The translations under genes were made by a program, and so were the position numbers. Shown here piece after piece: positions 9,455-18,657 of a DNA stretch of 64,000 nucleotides. The notes below the pieces were generated by a model. That model saw only the letters and a program-made list of their open reading frames with translations. It was not told where the DNA came from and made no database searches. Numbering within the stretch: the first letter of the stretch is position 1; every line of letters begins with the position of its first letter. This DNA comes from Novosphingobium sp. Gsoil 351 (GTDB lineage Bacteria; Pseudomonadota; Alphaproteobacteria; Sphingomonadales; Sphingomonadaceae). The DNA is taken from the NCBI RefSeq assembly GCF_009707465.1, contig NZ_CP046120.1:3687501-3751500 (forward strand), written 5' to 3'.

Positions 9455-9661
9455 CCGAAAATCTCGCCGCCATGCGTAGACCTGAGAAGGATCAAGCCCA
9501 TGCCGACGTGCCACGGCGCTGACGCCCTCGCGGCCAGAATAGCACTCCGCGAAAATCGAAGCCTTGACCTCAGGCGGCCAGTCACGGCGCTTGCCCGCAC
9601 CCGTGAACACCTCGAACCGCTGCACGCCCCTGCTCACAGGATTATCACCCGAGATTATCAT
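9455..9661 (-). pseudogene. IS66 tnpA relic, N-terminal HTH piece
   Basis: From an ATG at 9661 the minus strand gives FEVFTGAGKRRDWPPEVKAS and VSAVARRHGLDPSQVYAWRR, the helix-turn-helix of an IS66 TnpA of a different type from the one at 897. The frame then crosses into the istB relic, so the rest of the protein is not TnpA. No tnpB or tnpC follows. Confidence 0.75.
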
Positions 9662-9823
9662 AGTAGCAGCGCACTCCAGCCCGATCGGGGCGCGGAGACT
9701 CGGCGCTGCGCTTCAGCCACGCAATGTGGCGGTGGGACAGCGCCTACGCATCATCGAACCCGCAGCGCGGTATATTCTTCTTTAAGATGAAGAGGTCATA
9801 CCCAGGTCGCAAGGAGCTGGGTG

Positions 9824-10336
9824 ATGCATTTCAATGCAGTTCTTCAAGTCGGCGCGAGTGAGGGTTTAAGCGGCGCGGAGCGACCGGCTCGTAGGGCGGC
9901 CAGTCGAAGGTCTCTCACTCTTTCGGCGATTAGCCGTTCGCAATCCCAAGGCGAATTGCCGGTTATAGTGCGTGACATTTCCCCCATGGGCTTCCTGATC
10001 GAGGCCGAGACCGAGGCCTTGTCGCAAGGGGAAGTGATCGGAATCGAGTTACCCGGCGCGGGCACGGTGATCGCACGCGTGGTGTGGGCGAACCACAGAT
10101 ATTTCGGTTGCAGCCTGGACGAGGAGATCTCGCCTGGCACAATCAGTGCAGCGCTCCTCAAAGCCGACGCTCGCGGGCATCAAGGCGAACCCACAGCTGC
10201 GACACGCGAGATGGTTTTTGCTCCCAGGGCGGGAGCTATCCGATTGGGCCCAGAACTCAACTTCTCGGTGGCGTTCCGACTGACTGTGCTGTTTTGGACC
10301 CTGATTGGCTCGGTAATCTATTTTGTCCTGAACTGA
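9824..10336 (+). CDS. PilZ domain protein with C-terminal membrane helix
   Basis: A 170-residue protein. A PilZ domain spans about residues 20-110: an Arg-rich start (ARRAASRRSLTLSA), the sequence DISPMGFLIEAE equivalent to the D/NxSxxG motif, and the following beta strands. PilZ domains bind cyclic di-GMP and control exopolysaccharide or motility. The C terminus carries one hydrophobic helix (FRLTVLFWTLIGSVIYFVLN), which would anchor the protein with PilZ in the cytoplasm. ATG 9824 sits seven bases after AAGGAG. The GTG just before it is too close. Confidence 0.8.
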   Translation: MHFNAVLQVGASEGLSGAERPARRAASRRSLTLSAISRSQSQGELPVIVRDISPMGFLIEAETEALSQGEVIGIELPGAGTVIARVVWANHRYFGCSLDEEISPGTISAALLKADARGHQGEPTAATREMVFAPRAGAIRLGPELNFSVAFRLTVLFWTLIGSVIYFVLN

Positions 10337-10556
10337 GCTTGCCGCGGGAGCTACGATTGCAGGCGCCGGCATTATGGCTAAAAAGCCCGTTTAGGCGTTG
10401 GCGACGCGGAAACGATAATCCCATCTAGATGGTTGGGCGATGTGGCCGCTAGGAAACCAGAAAGACCGACCAATACAAGGTCGGCAAAGGCTAGCGTAAA
10501 CGCGGGGTGCACTCCTTAGATAATAAGTCGAAACATTGCACCGCTGCGAACTTTCC

Positions 10557-10763
10557 TTAGGTCCGTTGAGGGAAGAAGGCGCTAGGATTGCGGACCCCGA
10601 CAGCCCGTTTCATCTGAGCACCGACCCTGTCGAGGTCAGTCTGCAACCCGATGATGGCGGCATCGATCTCCTCGACACTCAGGCATCCAGCGGTCAGCGG
10701 TTCCTTTTTGACGACAACGAAGAGCCCATTCGCGCCATCATCAAAACCAAAAGCTCCAGCCAT
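10557..10763 (-). CDS. Small hypothetical protein, 68 residues
   Basis: Not recognised. The strong ribosome binding site GGAGGTG three to four bases before ATG 10763 supports translation. The product begins MAGAFGFDDGANGLFVVVKK and continues with an acidic helical part (VEEIDAAIIGLQTDLDRVGA). It has no signal peptide or membrane segment. It lies alone, with gene-free DNA to its right. Confidence 0.55.
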   Translation of the reverse strand: MAGAFGFDDGANGLFVVVKKEPLTAGCLSVEEIDAAIIGLQTDLDRVGAQMKRAVGVRNPSAFFPQRT

Positions 10764-11566
10764 GATCACCTCCAAGCAGTGGCGGGAACATACAGATACC
10801 CTCGATTAGGTGCGATTGGCAATTCTAGAGGACACCGCAGGCCGCGTCGATCCTGAGGGCGCCTTGACGCGGTAGTGAGATAATGCCGTGCGTTCCTCGA
10901 TCTCACTTCCAACGCGGACCACAATACGCCGCTTTCGACCAAGAAGCCTTTTCGCGGGCGGCGAGCGTTGGGCCTTGCCGCCCGCGGTGACATGCTCAAC
11001 ATGGGCCTCCTGCGCGACCTTCATCGCCTCATGTTTGGCCAAGCCTGGAACTGGGGACGGGCTATTCCTGCGAAAACAATCGCCGCAAGTTTCGGCTAAT
11101 TCGGAATCGGAAATAACTCGAGCGATTTACCGGATCCGGCAGAAGAGATCGCTTCGATCGCGAGCTAGATACTCGAGCTTGCCGCGACGAAAGATGCCCG
11201 GCTTGCGACCATGGGAAGCTGCGCTGGCGGCCTCATCGCCTCCCTGCATCTGACCAACAAAGTCTGGGAAAGTGGCTTTGCCGAGGAGCGCGTTCTCTAA
11301 CCAGTTACTATTGGCGCAATATACGAGGCTGACGCCAGCAATCCGATCAGCCTCCCGCCGGTCCTAAGCGCGATCGCCGGAGCTATCGACCAGATGCTCT
11401 GGGAGAAAAGGCGCATGCGATGGTGCGGCCGCAGGCAGATGGTAAAGTTCGAGATCCGACAGCCCGCGGCAATATCAGCTGCGGCGGTGAGCCAGGGTCG
11501 TCTAGCGGTAAGTGCGGCGCGGTGCGGCTGCTCAGGGTTGGCCGGACTGGTTGGTGGCGGTGCCAT
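10764..11566. other. About 800 bases without a supported gene
   Basis: On the minus strand around 11127-11370 one frame reads protein-like (DRREADRIAGVSLVYCANS, then KPGIFRRGKLEYLARDRS) but has no start codon and a stop just before it, so it may be a gene fragment. Nothing else is convincing. Confidence 0.4.
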
Positions 11567-11905
11567 CTATATAGTAAGCACACGTCGATGCGGCGAACGC
11601 CGTGCAAACACCTCCGCCAGCGCAACCAGATCGAGCCCGTAGCGGATCTCAAACGCTGGCTCACCGATCTGGTGCTGCTCGGCGTGGTGGGCGCGACACA
11701 GGCTGATGGTCCAGCGATCGGAGGGTTTGAGCGCAATCCCGCCGTCGGTCCCGGTGCGGACGTGGGCGCACTCGATGGGCCCGGCAAGGCAGCCGGGTAC
11801 CGAGCAGCGATGCTTGCGCACCCAGGCGCGGTGCGCGGGACAGGACCGCGCGGGGTTGGTGCGGCGCTCGCGGACGAGCCGGGGCGGGAGGGACACGCTA
11901 GCCAT
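11567..11905 (-). CDS. HNH-type nuclease, DUF968-like, phage derived
   Basis: A 112-residue basic protein. Cys/His positions fit an HNH-type zinc fold: CPAHRAWVRKHRCSVPGC, then CAHVRTG and a final LCRAHHAEQH. Such proteins occur next to phage recombination genes and may cut branched or nicked DNA. ATG 11905 lies inside the end of the ERF gene, overlapping it by eight bases. It is the last gene of the cassette DUF3489, YqaJ, ERF, HNH. A truncated copy is at 1784-1919. Confidence 0.75.
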   Translation of the reverse strand: MASVSLPPRLVRERRTNPARSCPAHRAWVRKHRCSVPGCLAGPIECAHVRTGTDGGIALKPSDRWTISLCRAHHAEQHQIGEPAFEIRYGLDLVALAEVFARRSPHRRVLTI

Positions 11906-12719
11906 GCGCGGCGAGCCCTTCCGCGACCGCGATGGTGCTCGCCCGCTTCGCCCGCTCCGGCTTGGCCAGGCGACTGGCTTTGGCCCCGGGATGCGCCGCG
12001 GGAACACCCGCGGCCTCCGGGGTGACGCTGGCCGCCACCGGCTGCGCCAGCACCTTGCGCCGCGAAGCAATGGCCCACCCGACCCGCGCGTAGGCGGTGG
12101 GCTGCTCGCGCGCCAGCGCGGAGAGCTGGGCGCGGTTGCTGGCGAGCAGCCGCTCGATCGCCTCGGGGGTGACGCAGCTCTCGACCACCGCGGCGATGTC
12201 CTCGGCCCACTGGACCCAGCCTTCGACCGGCGCGGGGAGGGCTGCGATACCGCCGCGGCCCGACGAGCTGCGGCCCGACGAGCTGGGGCAGGGCGAACTG
12301 CGATCCGGGTCCTCGCGTCCGCTGGCGGGGATGCAGAACGCATGGAGTACCGCGTGCTTGTAGGCCGAGGTCATCGCCTTGGCGCTGGCCTTGTCGCCAT
12401 GGTCGAGCGCCTCGCCGATCGCCTCGATGGTGTGCGACGAGCCATCCTCGACGCTGACCAGGTCGAACGCGACGCGCAGGACCACGTGGATGAGGTTTTG
12501 TCCCTCGGGATCGGTCCGCTCGCCCTGGGTCCGCTCGAGCACCCGGGGCAGGATACACAGATTGTGCTCGGCCAGCAGCGGCGCGAGCCGCTCGACCACC
12601 TCGTCGATGGCGCGATAGGCATAGCCCTCGTCGCGGTTGATCCGCTCTTTGGGCAGGCCGTGATGGGCGAAGGCGGCGGTGATGGCGCTGATCGCACCGT
12701 AGACCCGGGGCAGGCTCAT
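11898..12719 (-). CDS. ERF-family single-strand DNA annealing protein
   Basis: A 273-residue protein of the ERF superfamily, phage recombinases that anneal complementary single strands. The N-terminal core shows VYGAISAITAAFAHHGLPKE, GYAYRAIDEVVERLAPLLAE and ALDHGDKASAKAMTSAYKHA with FCIPASGREDPD, the family's typical order. The C-terminal third is an Ala/Lys-rich tail. ATG 12719 overlaps the stop of the exonuclease gene as ATGA, so the two are probably co-translated. An exonuclease plus annealing protein is the classic phage recombination pair. Confidence 0.85.
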   Translation of the reverse strand: MSLPRVYGAISAITAAFAHHGLPKERINRDEGYAYRAIDEVVERLAPLLAEHNLCILPRVLERTQGERTDPEGQNLIHVVLRVAFDLVSVEDGSSHTIEAIGEALDHGDKASAKAMTSAYKHAVLHAFCIPASGREDPDRSSPCPSSSGRSSSGRGGIAALPAPVEGWVQWAEDIAAVVESCVTPEAIERLLASNRAQLSALAREQPTAYARVGWAIASRRKVLAQPVAASVTPEAAGVPAAHPGAKASRLAKPERAKRASTIAVAEGLAAHG

Positions 12720-13735
12720 GAGCGTTGCCCGCGGATCGGAGCGGCCTCCCTGATGGTGATCGCGCCGGCCTTGCTGCGTTTGGCCTCGATGCCGTGGCCG
12801 TAGGCGCGCGCGACATCGGCCTCGACCAGTTCCTTCAGCGACGAGGTTGCCGTGGCATGCGTCTTTGCCGCCTCCCGGTGCGCGAGCCAGTCGGCGGCGA
12901 ACGTCGCCCAGGCGTTGTGCCCGGTCATGCATACCTCGCGCACCCCCACCGGTTTGGGGGCATAGCTGATAATGCTGATCACCGGAGGCTCGCCGCTTCG
13001 GACACAATGCCAGAACCGCATCTCGGCCTCGAGCAGATCTTCCTGGTACATCCAGTCCGAGGCCACCTCGTAGACCTCCCACTTGGAGTTGCCGTAGAGC
13101 ACCGAGAGCAGCGCGGTCTCGCAGCCCACCACGGCCATGGTGTGCTGGAGCTGGGGCATGTAGCGTTGCAGCACTTCGTCGGGACTGCCGAACGGACTGG
13201 TGTGCTTGGCCTCCCAGATCGCACCTTGCTCCATCACGTACCCATCGAGCGTGGCGCTGCGCCAGGGTCGGACCGGGCAGCGCACGCGTTCCCCGACGCG
13301 GGTGACTGCATGCCCGACCAGCTTCTCGTACCACTGGCGGTTGAACGCCTCGGTCCAGCTGCCGAGCATGACCGCAAGCTTGTCCGACAGGTCTTCGGGC
13401 GCCACCTCGCCGCGCTTCTCGCGCCAGAGGCGCAAGATCCGCTCGGCCGAGCCCGACAGGATGGTGTTGGCGTCCGAACCGCCGATACTGCCCACCCGCT
13501 CGGCGATTGCCGCTGCGCTGAGGCCAAGCGAACCAAGCTCGGGCCAGATGGCCGATCCCCGCAATGGCACGCGCTCGGGTTGCGCGGCCGATCCTGGCCG
13601 ACCTTGCGGAGTGGGCAGCACCTGCGCTGCCTGATCGTGTTTTGCCACGCGGGTTGATCCCCGTTTACCCGGGCGCGGGTTACCGGCATGAACCTTGGGC
13701 GAGGGTGCGGCGCGGGATGGCTGGGGGTTGCTCAT
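12716..13735 (-). CDS. YqaJ-type viral recombinase exonuclease
   Basis: A 339-residue protein. After a basic disordered N terminus of about 65 residues comes the YqaJ/lambda-exonuclease-like PD-(D/E)xK fold: RVGSIGGSDANTIL, LGSWTEAFNRQWYEKLVG, ATLDGYV with the metal-binding Asp, and GAIWEAKHT with the ExK pair. It should degrade one strand of double-stranded ends to feed the ERF partner. Overlaps of four bases occur on both sides (ERF and DUF3489 genes), indicating one operon read leftwards. Confidence 0.85.
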   Translation of the reverse strand: MSNPQPSRAAPSPKVHAGNPRPGKRGSTRVAKHDQAAQVLPTPQGRPGSAAQPERVPLRGSAIWPELGSLGLSAAAIAERVGSIGGSDANTILSGSAERILRLWREKRGEVAPEDLSDKLAVMLGSWTEAFNRQWYEKLVGHAVTRVGERVRCPVRPWRSATLDGYVMEQGAIWEAKHTSPFGSPDEVLQRYMPQLQHTMAVVGCETALLSVLYGNSKWEVYEVASDWMYQEDLLEAEMRFWHCVRSGEPPVISIISYAPKPVGVREVCMTGHNAWATFAADWLAHREAAKTHATATSSLKELVEADVARAYGHGIEAKRSKAGAITIREAAPIRGQRS

Positions 13736-14106
13736 GACAGCGCGCTCCCAGTGCCAGTGGTGGTGTCGGTGATGGTCTCACTGACCGCCGGGTCCGCCGG
13801 GGTGATCGCGTAGCGCGAGATGCCATCGCGCGTTGTCCGTACGATCGCGTGGCGCTTGTGCCGCAGCGTGGTGAGCGCGGCGCGAACGCTGTGCGACTGC
13901 CATCCCGTGGCCGCCATCAGCTCATCGATGCTGACGCCGCCGGGTTGACCAAGCAGCTCCATGACCAAGGTGTTCTTGCTCCGGGGCGGCGGCTGCAGCC
14001 CCTTGGCGTTCTCTGGCGCTGCGCCCTTTCTGGCCTGCGCTTGGGATCGTGGTTTCCGCCCGCGCGTGGCGACGCGGCTCGGGGCGTTGGTGGTCTTGCG
14101 GATCAT
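13732..14106 (-). CDS. DUF3489 domain protein
   Basis: A 124-residue protein. A basic N terminus (RKTTNAPSRVATRGRKPRSQ) precedes a winged-helix-like DUF3489 domain: KNTLVMELLGQPGGVSIDEL, then MAATGWQSHSVRAALTTLRH. Its role is unknown, but the fold suggests DNA binding. ATG 14106 is preferred. The longer open frame upstream lacks any family similarity. It is the first gene of the recombination operon and overlaps the exonuclease gene by four bases. Confidence 0.75.
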   Translation of the reverse strand: MIRKTTNAPSRVATRGRKPRSQAQARKGAAPENAKGLQPPPRSKNTLVMELLGQPGGVSIDELMAATGWQSHSVRAALTTLRHKRHAIVRTTRDGISRYAITPADPAVSETITDTTTGTGSALS

Positions 14107-14382
14107 GGGGTGTCTTTCGGTGTTCGAAGCCGCACCAGTGCTGCTTCCACCGACCACACCCCCGCCGGTCAGCCGGTCGGGGGTAACGCGCCGCTCAAGC
14201 GGCTGCATTCGCACGAGCAACCAATGCTCGCTTCGCCAGCACAGTCCACTCGAATGTCGAACACCCGAGCACAAATCCGCGTCCGGCAAAAAAGCTGGAG
14301 GTGGACTTGGCGGCCACATCGCGGCGAGGTGGCCTTGCAAGTGTGAACAATGATCAAAAGCGAGACCAGGAGGAGGAAACCG

Positions 14383-14562
14383 ATGTCATCGCGACCGTTT
14401 GCACTGCTAACCGCCCGGTTTGAAGATGACGCGACCATCGCTGCGAAGGGGAAGGAACGCAGATCGCGCGAGGAACTCAAACACCGCGCCCAGCTGATAG
14501 CTGGCCACTTTGATGAGGTTGTGACCATTAACCGTGCGATCTTGGCTCTTACTGAGGATTGA
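14383..14562 (+). CDS. Small hypothetical protein, 59 residues
   Basis: Not recognised. ATG 14383 follows a very strong purine-rich site (AGGAGGAGGAAACCG). The earlier ATG 14350 lacks one. The product is charged and helical (FEDDATIAAKGKERRSREEL, KHRAQLIAGHFDEVVTINRA). It is divergent from the recombination operon and may be its regulator or an unrelated small gene. Confidence 0.55.
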   Translation: MSSRPFALLTARFEDDATIAAKGKERRSREELKHRAQLIAGHFDEVVTINRAILALTED

Positions 14563-14839
14563 GCCACTTTCGGGGCGCGAGCGAACCATGCCCTAAACGG
14601 GAAGGCTCCGGGCAGAAGGCAGAAAGCATCCGCCAGCCTCTCGGACGTCGTCGCTGTGGGGTTGCGCTTTCCCCGCTGCACGGGGCACTACTCGCGACTG
14701 ATCGGGCGCACTACCTGGCGCCCGACGTTGTTACCGCCATCCTAAATGGAACGCAGCCAGCGAACCTTATGCCGGCCCAGCCGAGTACGACCCGGAAACG
14801 GGCATTCGCAATCGTCACAGGCACCGCTCAAACGATAAA

Positions 14840-14864
14840 GGGCGCAACCTTTCAGACTGCGCCC
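14840..14864 (-). terminator. Probable terminator of the PEP-CTERM gene at 14888
   Basis: A 7-base GGGCGCA stem with an 11-base loop lies about 25 bases past the stop. On the minus strand it is followed by TTTATCGTTT. The stem is shorter than the one at 8111. Confidence 0.6.
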
Positions 14865-14887
14865 CCAATCGAGTTCGAAGACAAATG

Positions 14888-15553
14888 TTATGCTAGCTGG
14901 AGCAGACCGTTGCTCTGCCGACGACGACGCAACGCGAAGCCGATCACGCCGAAGCCTAATAGCATCATGGCCCAGGTCGCAGGCTCGGGAACCGGTGCGA
15001 CCGCACCCTCGCCGATCTGCGCAAAGCTAGTAATAGTGTTACCGCCTGCAGAGAGATCGATACGATAGGTATTATTTTGGCTGGCGTCGAAGTTATTTCC
15101 GAATAGGAAACCGAAATTCAAGCGCGCGCTGTTCTGAACATCGCCCGTCGCGGTGGTGAAATTGTCGTTTCCGGGGAAAAACGGATTATAGCTGACAGCT
15201 TGACCGGTGAGCAGGCTGGTAAGTAGGATGTTCGCGTTCGAAGTATCAAAGCCGCCGTCGGAAAAAACGTTGCCGATGCTGAAGTCGTAGCTGATCGGGC
15301 TAGTGCCGAGTGCGAACGCGTAAACACCATTCGTCGATGCTGGCGCCGATACGCCGGTCTGATGAAAGCGAACCGCGAGCTCATTGTTATCGTTCACCAG
15401 AACGGTTGCATTTGCCGGCGTATAGTCGTTGCCAGCTCCATACTGAAATCCGCCAGTCGGATTAGAGTTATATGTGACAACCGACGCCGCATAGACCGCC
15501 GGAGCCGAGCTAAATGCAAGCGTGGCAACCAGCCCAATAACAAAATGCTTCAT
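14888..15553 (-). CDS. PEPxxWA-CTERM sorting domain protein
   Basis: A 221-residue exported protein. The signal peptide is MKHFVIGLVATLAFSSAPA (cut near YAA, residue 22). The body is Asn/Ser/Gly-rich and beta-like (NSNPTGGFQYGAGNDYTPAN, NNTYRIDLSAGGNTITSFA). The C terminus is the sorting signal VPEPATWAMMLLGFGVIGF with an Arg-rich tail. ATG 15553 has a GGAG about ten bases upstream. It is the third of five such genes between 4 and 20 kb, each in its own transcription unit. Confidence 0.88.
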   Translation of the reverse strand: MKHFVIGLVATLAFSSAPAVYAASVVTYNSNPTGGFQYGAGNDYTPANATVLVNDNNELAVRFHQTGVSAPASTNGVYAFALGTSPISYDFSIGNVFSDGGFDTSNANILLTSLLTGQAVSYNPFFPGNDNFTTATGDVQNSARLNFGFLFGNNFDASQNNTYRIDLSAGGNTITSFAQIGEGAVAPVPEPATWAMMLLGFGVIGFALRRRRQSNGLLQLA

Positions 15554-16080
15554 GTTCCATCACTCCATTTCGCTGGTCGGCTGGAGTTGCGAATAGATCG
15601 TAGTGGCAAACTATTATGCCAATTAATCATAGGTAAAGTGCGACAATCACCAGGGAGGCCCTGGCCATCAGCCTATTTTTACCAGTCCGCCCCCACTCAC
15701 CCTAACGCTACAAGACGCGTTAACGGAGGTCCTAAATTTAAACTAACGATGTTGCAACCGGAATTTTTCGACTTTTCGTCAAAATTCAGAGCCTTAGCCT
15801 ATATCAAATGACATAGACCGATAGTCCAGGCGCTCAAAACCGCAAATGTGCACTGCGCAATCTTCCTTTCTGATGGGTCACCCGAATGACTCCACAATTG
15901 GGTTCTTCGCCGCCTTGAGCTAGCTGGAAAAAACGGTGTGGTTGAGGGTGCCCGGGCTCAACGTTGCCGAGACACTTACGCTGCATTTTTGGGCGCTTTA
16001 GGACGGGCGATGCCCACTTTCGCAAACTGCCATTTAGGCGAAGCCAGCGGAAGCCGGCGTGTCAATTCCAAGCGATGCGG
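15554..16080. other. Intergenic, no gene seen
   Basis: AT-richer at 15600-15640 and 15720-15810, which may hold the promoter of the PEP-CTERM gene on the minus strand. No open frame is convincing. Confidence 0.45.
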
Positions 16081-16350
16081 TTAAAGCAGGGCGATCGGCT
16101 TCCTCGGCGCGGACGAGGCTCTACCCGCAAGCTCCGCGGGCATCATGACCCCTATCAGGTCGCCCTCGTCGCGCCACACAACTCCTGCCGCTAGAAACGC
16201 CTTTTCGATCCGCTCAAGCATCACAACGTTGTTTGTACCAACCGCTTCAAAGTTGAAAACCGTCGAGCGGCTCACGCCTGCCATCTTGGCCAATCGATTC
16301 GTCGACCACCCAAGAGCCGCCCGAGCCATCCTTGATTGCATTCCGTCCAT
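16081..16350 (-). CDS. XRE-type HTH regulator, short
   Basis: An 89-residue protein. The helix-turn-helix is clear: QSRMARAALGWSTNRLAKMA followed by GVSRSTVFNFEAVG. After it comes a single helix (MLERIEKAFLAAGVVW) and a basic tail. This form, with the sequence AALGWS..LA..AGVS, is common as a stand-alone regulator in rhizobia and sphingomonads. Starts at 16350 or 16341 are both possible. I chose 16350, since the frame upstream has only a TTG. Target unknown. Confidence 0.7.
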   Translation of the reverse strand: MDGMQSRMARAALGWSTNRLAKMAGVSRSTVFNFEAVGTNNVVMLERIEKAFLAAGVVWRDEGDLIGVMMPAELAGRASSAPRKPIALL

Positions 16351-16677
16351 CTCAGACAGACTATCTCGGACTAACTTGCGGTGCAACGTACGGAAAGCGC
16401 TTGGTCCCGCTACAGGAATTGGCCGGTGGATGCCGCAAGTTCGGCAAGCATTGCTACAGAGACGTGCAACGGCGAGATCGCATTATGCTGTAATTCGCGG
16501 GCTGGCCCGGTTCGGCTGCCACAGCACGTTGCAGCGCACCCCACAAGTCGGCGGCTTGGCAATTGCCCGCTCGTTCATTCTCATGACGCGCATTCGAGAC
16601 GAGGGCGAACGCAGGGTTCCAAGAATATTCTTCACGTAGGCTAGCCAGGCCGAGTGGATAGAAAGCAGGTTCGGAAT
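16351..16677. other. No supported gene
   Basis: Between the HTH gene and an IS66 relic. The frames present show no family match. Confidence 0.4.
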
Positions 16678-16815
16678 TCATGCATCCATCCGGTGAGGGC
16701 CGCGGCCCCGGGAGGCGGGAAGGTCGGCGATACGAGCGAGGACATCGGCGAGCAAAGCTTGCGGATCGATGTCGTTGAGCCGCGCGATTTGGATGAGCGT
16801 GTAGAGTAAGTCAGA
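16678..16815 (-). pseudogene. IS66 tnpC relic, C-terminal piece
   Basis: The minus strand reads SDLLYTLIQIARLNDIDPQA and LLADVLARIADLPASRGRG before a stop at 16678. This is the extreme C terminus of IS66 TnpC (usual YSLIETAKLNDVDPQAWLADVLARIADHPAS). The Trp of the motif is Leu. Nothing else of the element remains. Confidence 0.75.
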
Positions 16816-16854
16816 GCCGAACGGGCTAGCTCGAATGGATAAGCGCTTCGGCGT

Positions 16855-17451
16855 TCAGGCGTAAGTTACTGCGACCTTTTGCCCACGCCGACGCATTGCC
16901 GCTCCACTGATCCCAAAACCGATCAGCATCATTGCCCAACTCGCTGGTTCGGGTACCGCGGGTGCATTGATCAATCCATTGAAGTTCAGAGCGAGCCGCG
17001 AAGGTGGACCGCCCCGTACGTCGACTGTTCCGATGTTGACGAATGAACCACTCGCTCCATCGAAGATTCCAGTCCCGCCAGCGATGTTGTAAGTGAACTG
17101 CTGATCGAAGAGTCCCGCCACTCCCGCACGCGCAACTGATAAGCCATCGAACGCACCGTTGAGCAGCGATCCTCCAAAATCGAGCGCAAACGTACCTGTA
17201 ACTGGCCCGGTCGCCCCCTGAGTGCAGGCGTCGTGGCTGTAGGTGAAGCTGCCCAGGTTCGAAGTGCCCGAACTGTTTTGAGGCATGACGATGCCGCGAA
17301 ACGGTAGGGGGGTGCAGGCCGCACTGGCACTCACCGTGGCGGTGGCATTGGCGGACCCGATAAAGATCAACTCTGCGGCCTGAAGCGGCGCAGCAACACC
17401 AATGGCACCAAATCCGATCGCAGCTGACACAAGAATCCTGCGCTTGCTCAT
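16855..17451 (-). CDS. PEPxxWA-CTERM sorting domain protein
   Basis: A 198-residue exported protein. It starts with MSKRRILVSAAIGFGAIGVA (cleavage expected near PLQAA), continues with a beta-rich body that holds two cysteines (AACTPLPF and HDACTQGA, possibly a disulfide), and ends with VPEPASWAMMLIGFGISGAA and a basic tail. ATG 17451 follows GAGGGAG at a normal distance. The longer frame beginning at 17529 would bury the signal peptide. It lies beside an IS66 relic, with no partner gene. Confidence 0.85.
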   Translation of the reverse strand: MSKRRILVSAAIGFGAIGVAAPLQAAELIFIGSANATATVSASAACTPLPFRGIVMPQNSSGTSNLGSFTYSHDACTQGATGPVTGTFALDFGGSLLNGAFDGLSVARAGVAGLFDQQFTYNIAGGTGIFDGASGSFVNIGTVDVRGGPPSRLALNFNGLINAPAVPEPASWAMMLIGFGISGAAMRRRGQKVAVTYA

Positions 17452-18229
17452 GACACTTACTCCCTCAGCTTTACAGGTCAGTCGCCTGCCAACTGACAGC
17501 ACGCGAACGGCAGGAGGTGAGTGGGTCAAACGGCGGCTGCGGTGAATGATGGGACGCCGATGATTTGCCGATGATTTGCCGAGGGTGGTTCGGGCCGCGC
17601 CTTTCGCATCGCGGACGAACTCACTCCGGAAGCCATACTATGATCGCATCCGGCGGCGCCTGGTGTGCCCCGAAACCGCCCGCCATTGCTGGCATCTGAA
17701 ACGTGCACCTGATCAGGGAGGCGGTTCAATCGATTGCGCTCGCCGCCGGACGCTCCACGAACAATGCGGGACCGGCTGCAGTGTTTCGCGGCCACAGCCG
17801 GTCCCGCAAGCTCTGGTCGATTGCGACCCAACCAGGGGAGCCCGGCCGAAATGCTGTTAGGTCGGACAGATACTAGACTCTCGTTCCACGCACGGGTTCC
17901 GTCTCGACGGCTTCCGGTTGATCAGATCGGGGTTTTTTGTGGAGGTCGCATAAGTCGCGCCCACTTTCTGATGGGCGGGGCACGGCTCCGTGCTCTTCGA
18001 TCCAATTGGCGTGCAACTCCATGTCCGTGGAGATTTTCAAAAAAAGTTGCGCTCGATCGGGTTCGGCAACGGCGCGTGCACGATAGTCGCCCCCAGCTTG
18101 CACCGCACGCTGGGATCGCGGGTATGCACCGCCTCTGCTCCCCCCGAAGCGAACGTGACTGCCGCCAATTATACCCGATCAAACTGGGTGGGGAGTTTCC
18201 TATGCCCAGCTTGGCGAAGCCGCCTTAAC
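17452..18229. other. About 780 bases without a supported gene
   Basis: A short direct repeat TGATTTGCCGA occurs twice at about 17559-17580. A minus-strand frame at 17873-18103 has a fairly protein-like segment (KISTDMELHANWIEEHGAV) but no family match or good start. It may be a small real gene or a relic. Confidence 0.35.
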
Positions 18230-18517
18230 TCAACTTCGGGCCTTCGTCGGATCGATAGTCTCACCAAGTTGAACGCCGAAACGATCGCCGAGAACCCACG
18301 CAACTGTGCCCTCCACCCAACCAATATTGCGCAGATCGAAACCAACGGACGAACCAGGCCGTACGGGCACATCGCCCTCCGCCAGAAGGCCGGTTTCGGA
18401 CAGGTTCCGAACCTTCACACGATATTCCGCATCCTCGCCAGCCAAGCGCAGAGTCGCAAATAGGAAAACGCTATCGCGCGGAGCGCGGCGGTTTTCATCC
18501 TCGACCAATGGCGGCAT
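18230..18517 (-). CDS. PilZ domain protein
   Basis: A 95-residue single-domain protein. The cyclic di-GMP binding signature is present as ENRRAPRDSV (RxxxR-like) and NLSETGLL (D/NxSxxG). The remaining strands (RVKVRNLSE, GFDLRNIGWVEGTVAWVLGD) complete the barrel. It probably works as a small c-di-GMP adaptor. ATG 18517 is directly after AAGAGG, so a TTG nine bases inside may be the true start. It overlaps the plus-strand HTH region only by frames that are not translated. Confidence 0.8.
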   Translation of the reverse strand: MPPLVEDENRRAPRDSVFLFATLRLAGEDAEYRVKVRNLSETGLLAEGDVPVRPGSSVGFDLRNIGWVEGTVAWVLGDRFGVQLGETIDPTKARS

Positions 18518-18657
18518 CCTCTTCGTGGAACCTTACCATGCTTCTGGCCAATCATAGCGGCAGTTTGGGCGACGCTGAAATGATTGATCCAGAATGCAAC
18601 ATGCCAAGACTTCGGGCTTGCCTCGGCCGGCACAGTCCGAGAAAGCTCTCCCTCTTC

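Noticed and set aside
12725-13657. Plus-strand 310-codon frame
   Set aside because: Antisense to the YqaJ-type exonuclease gene.
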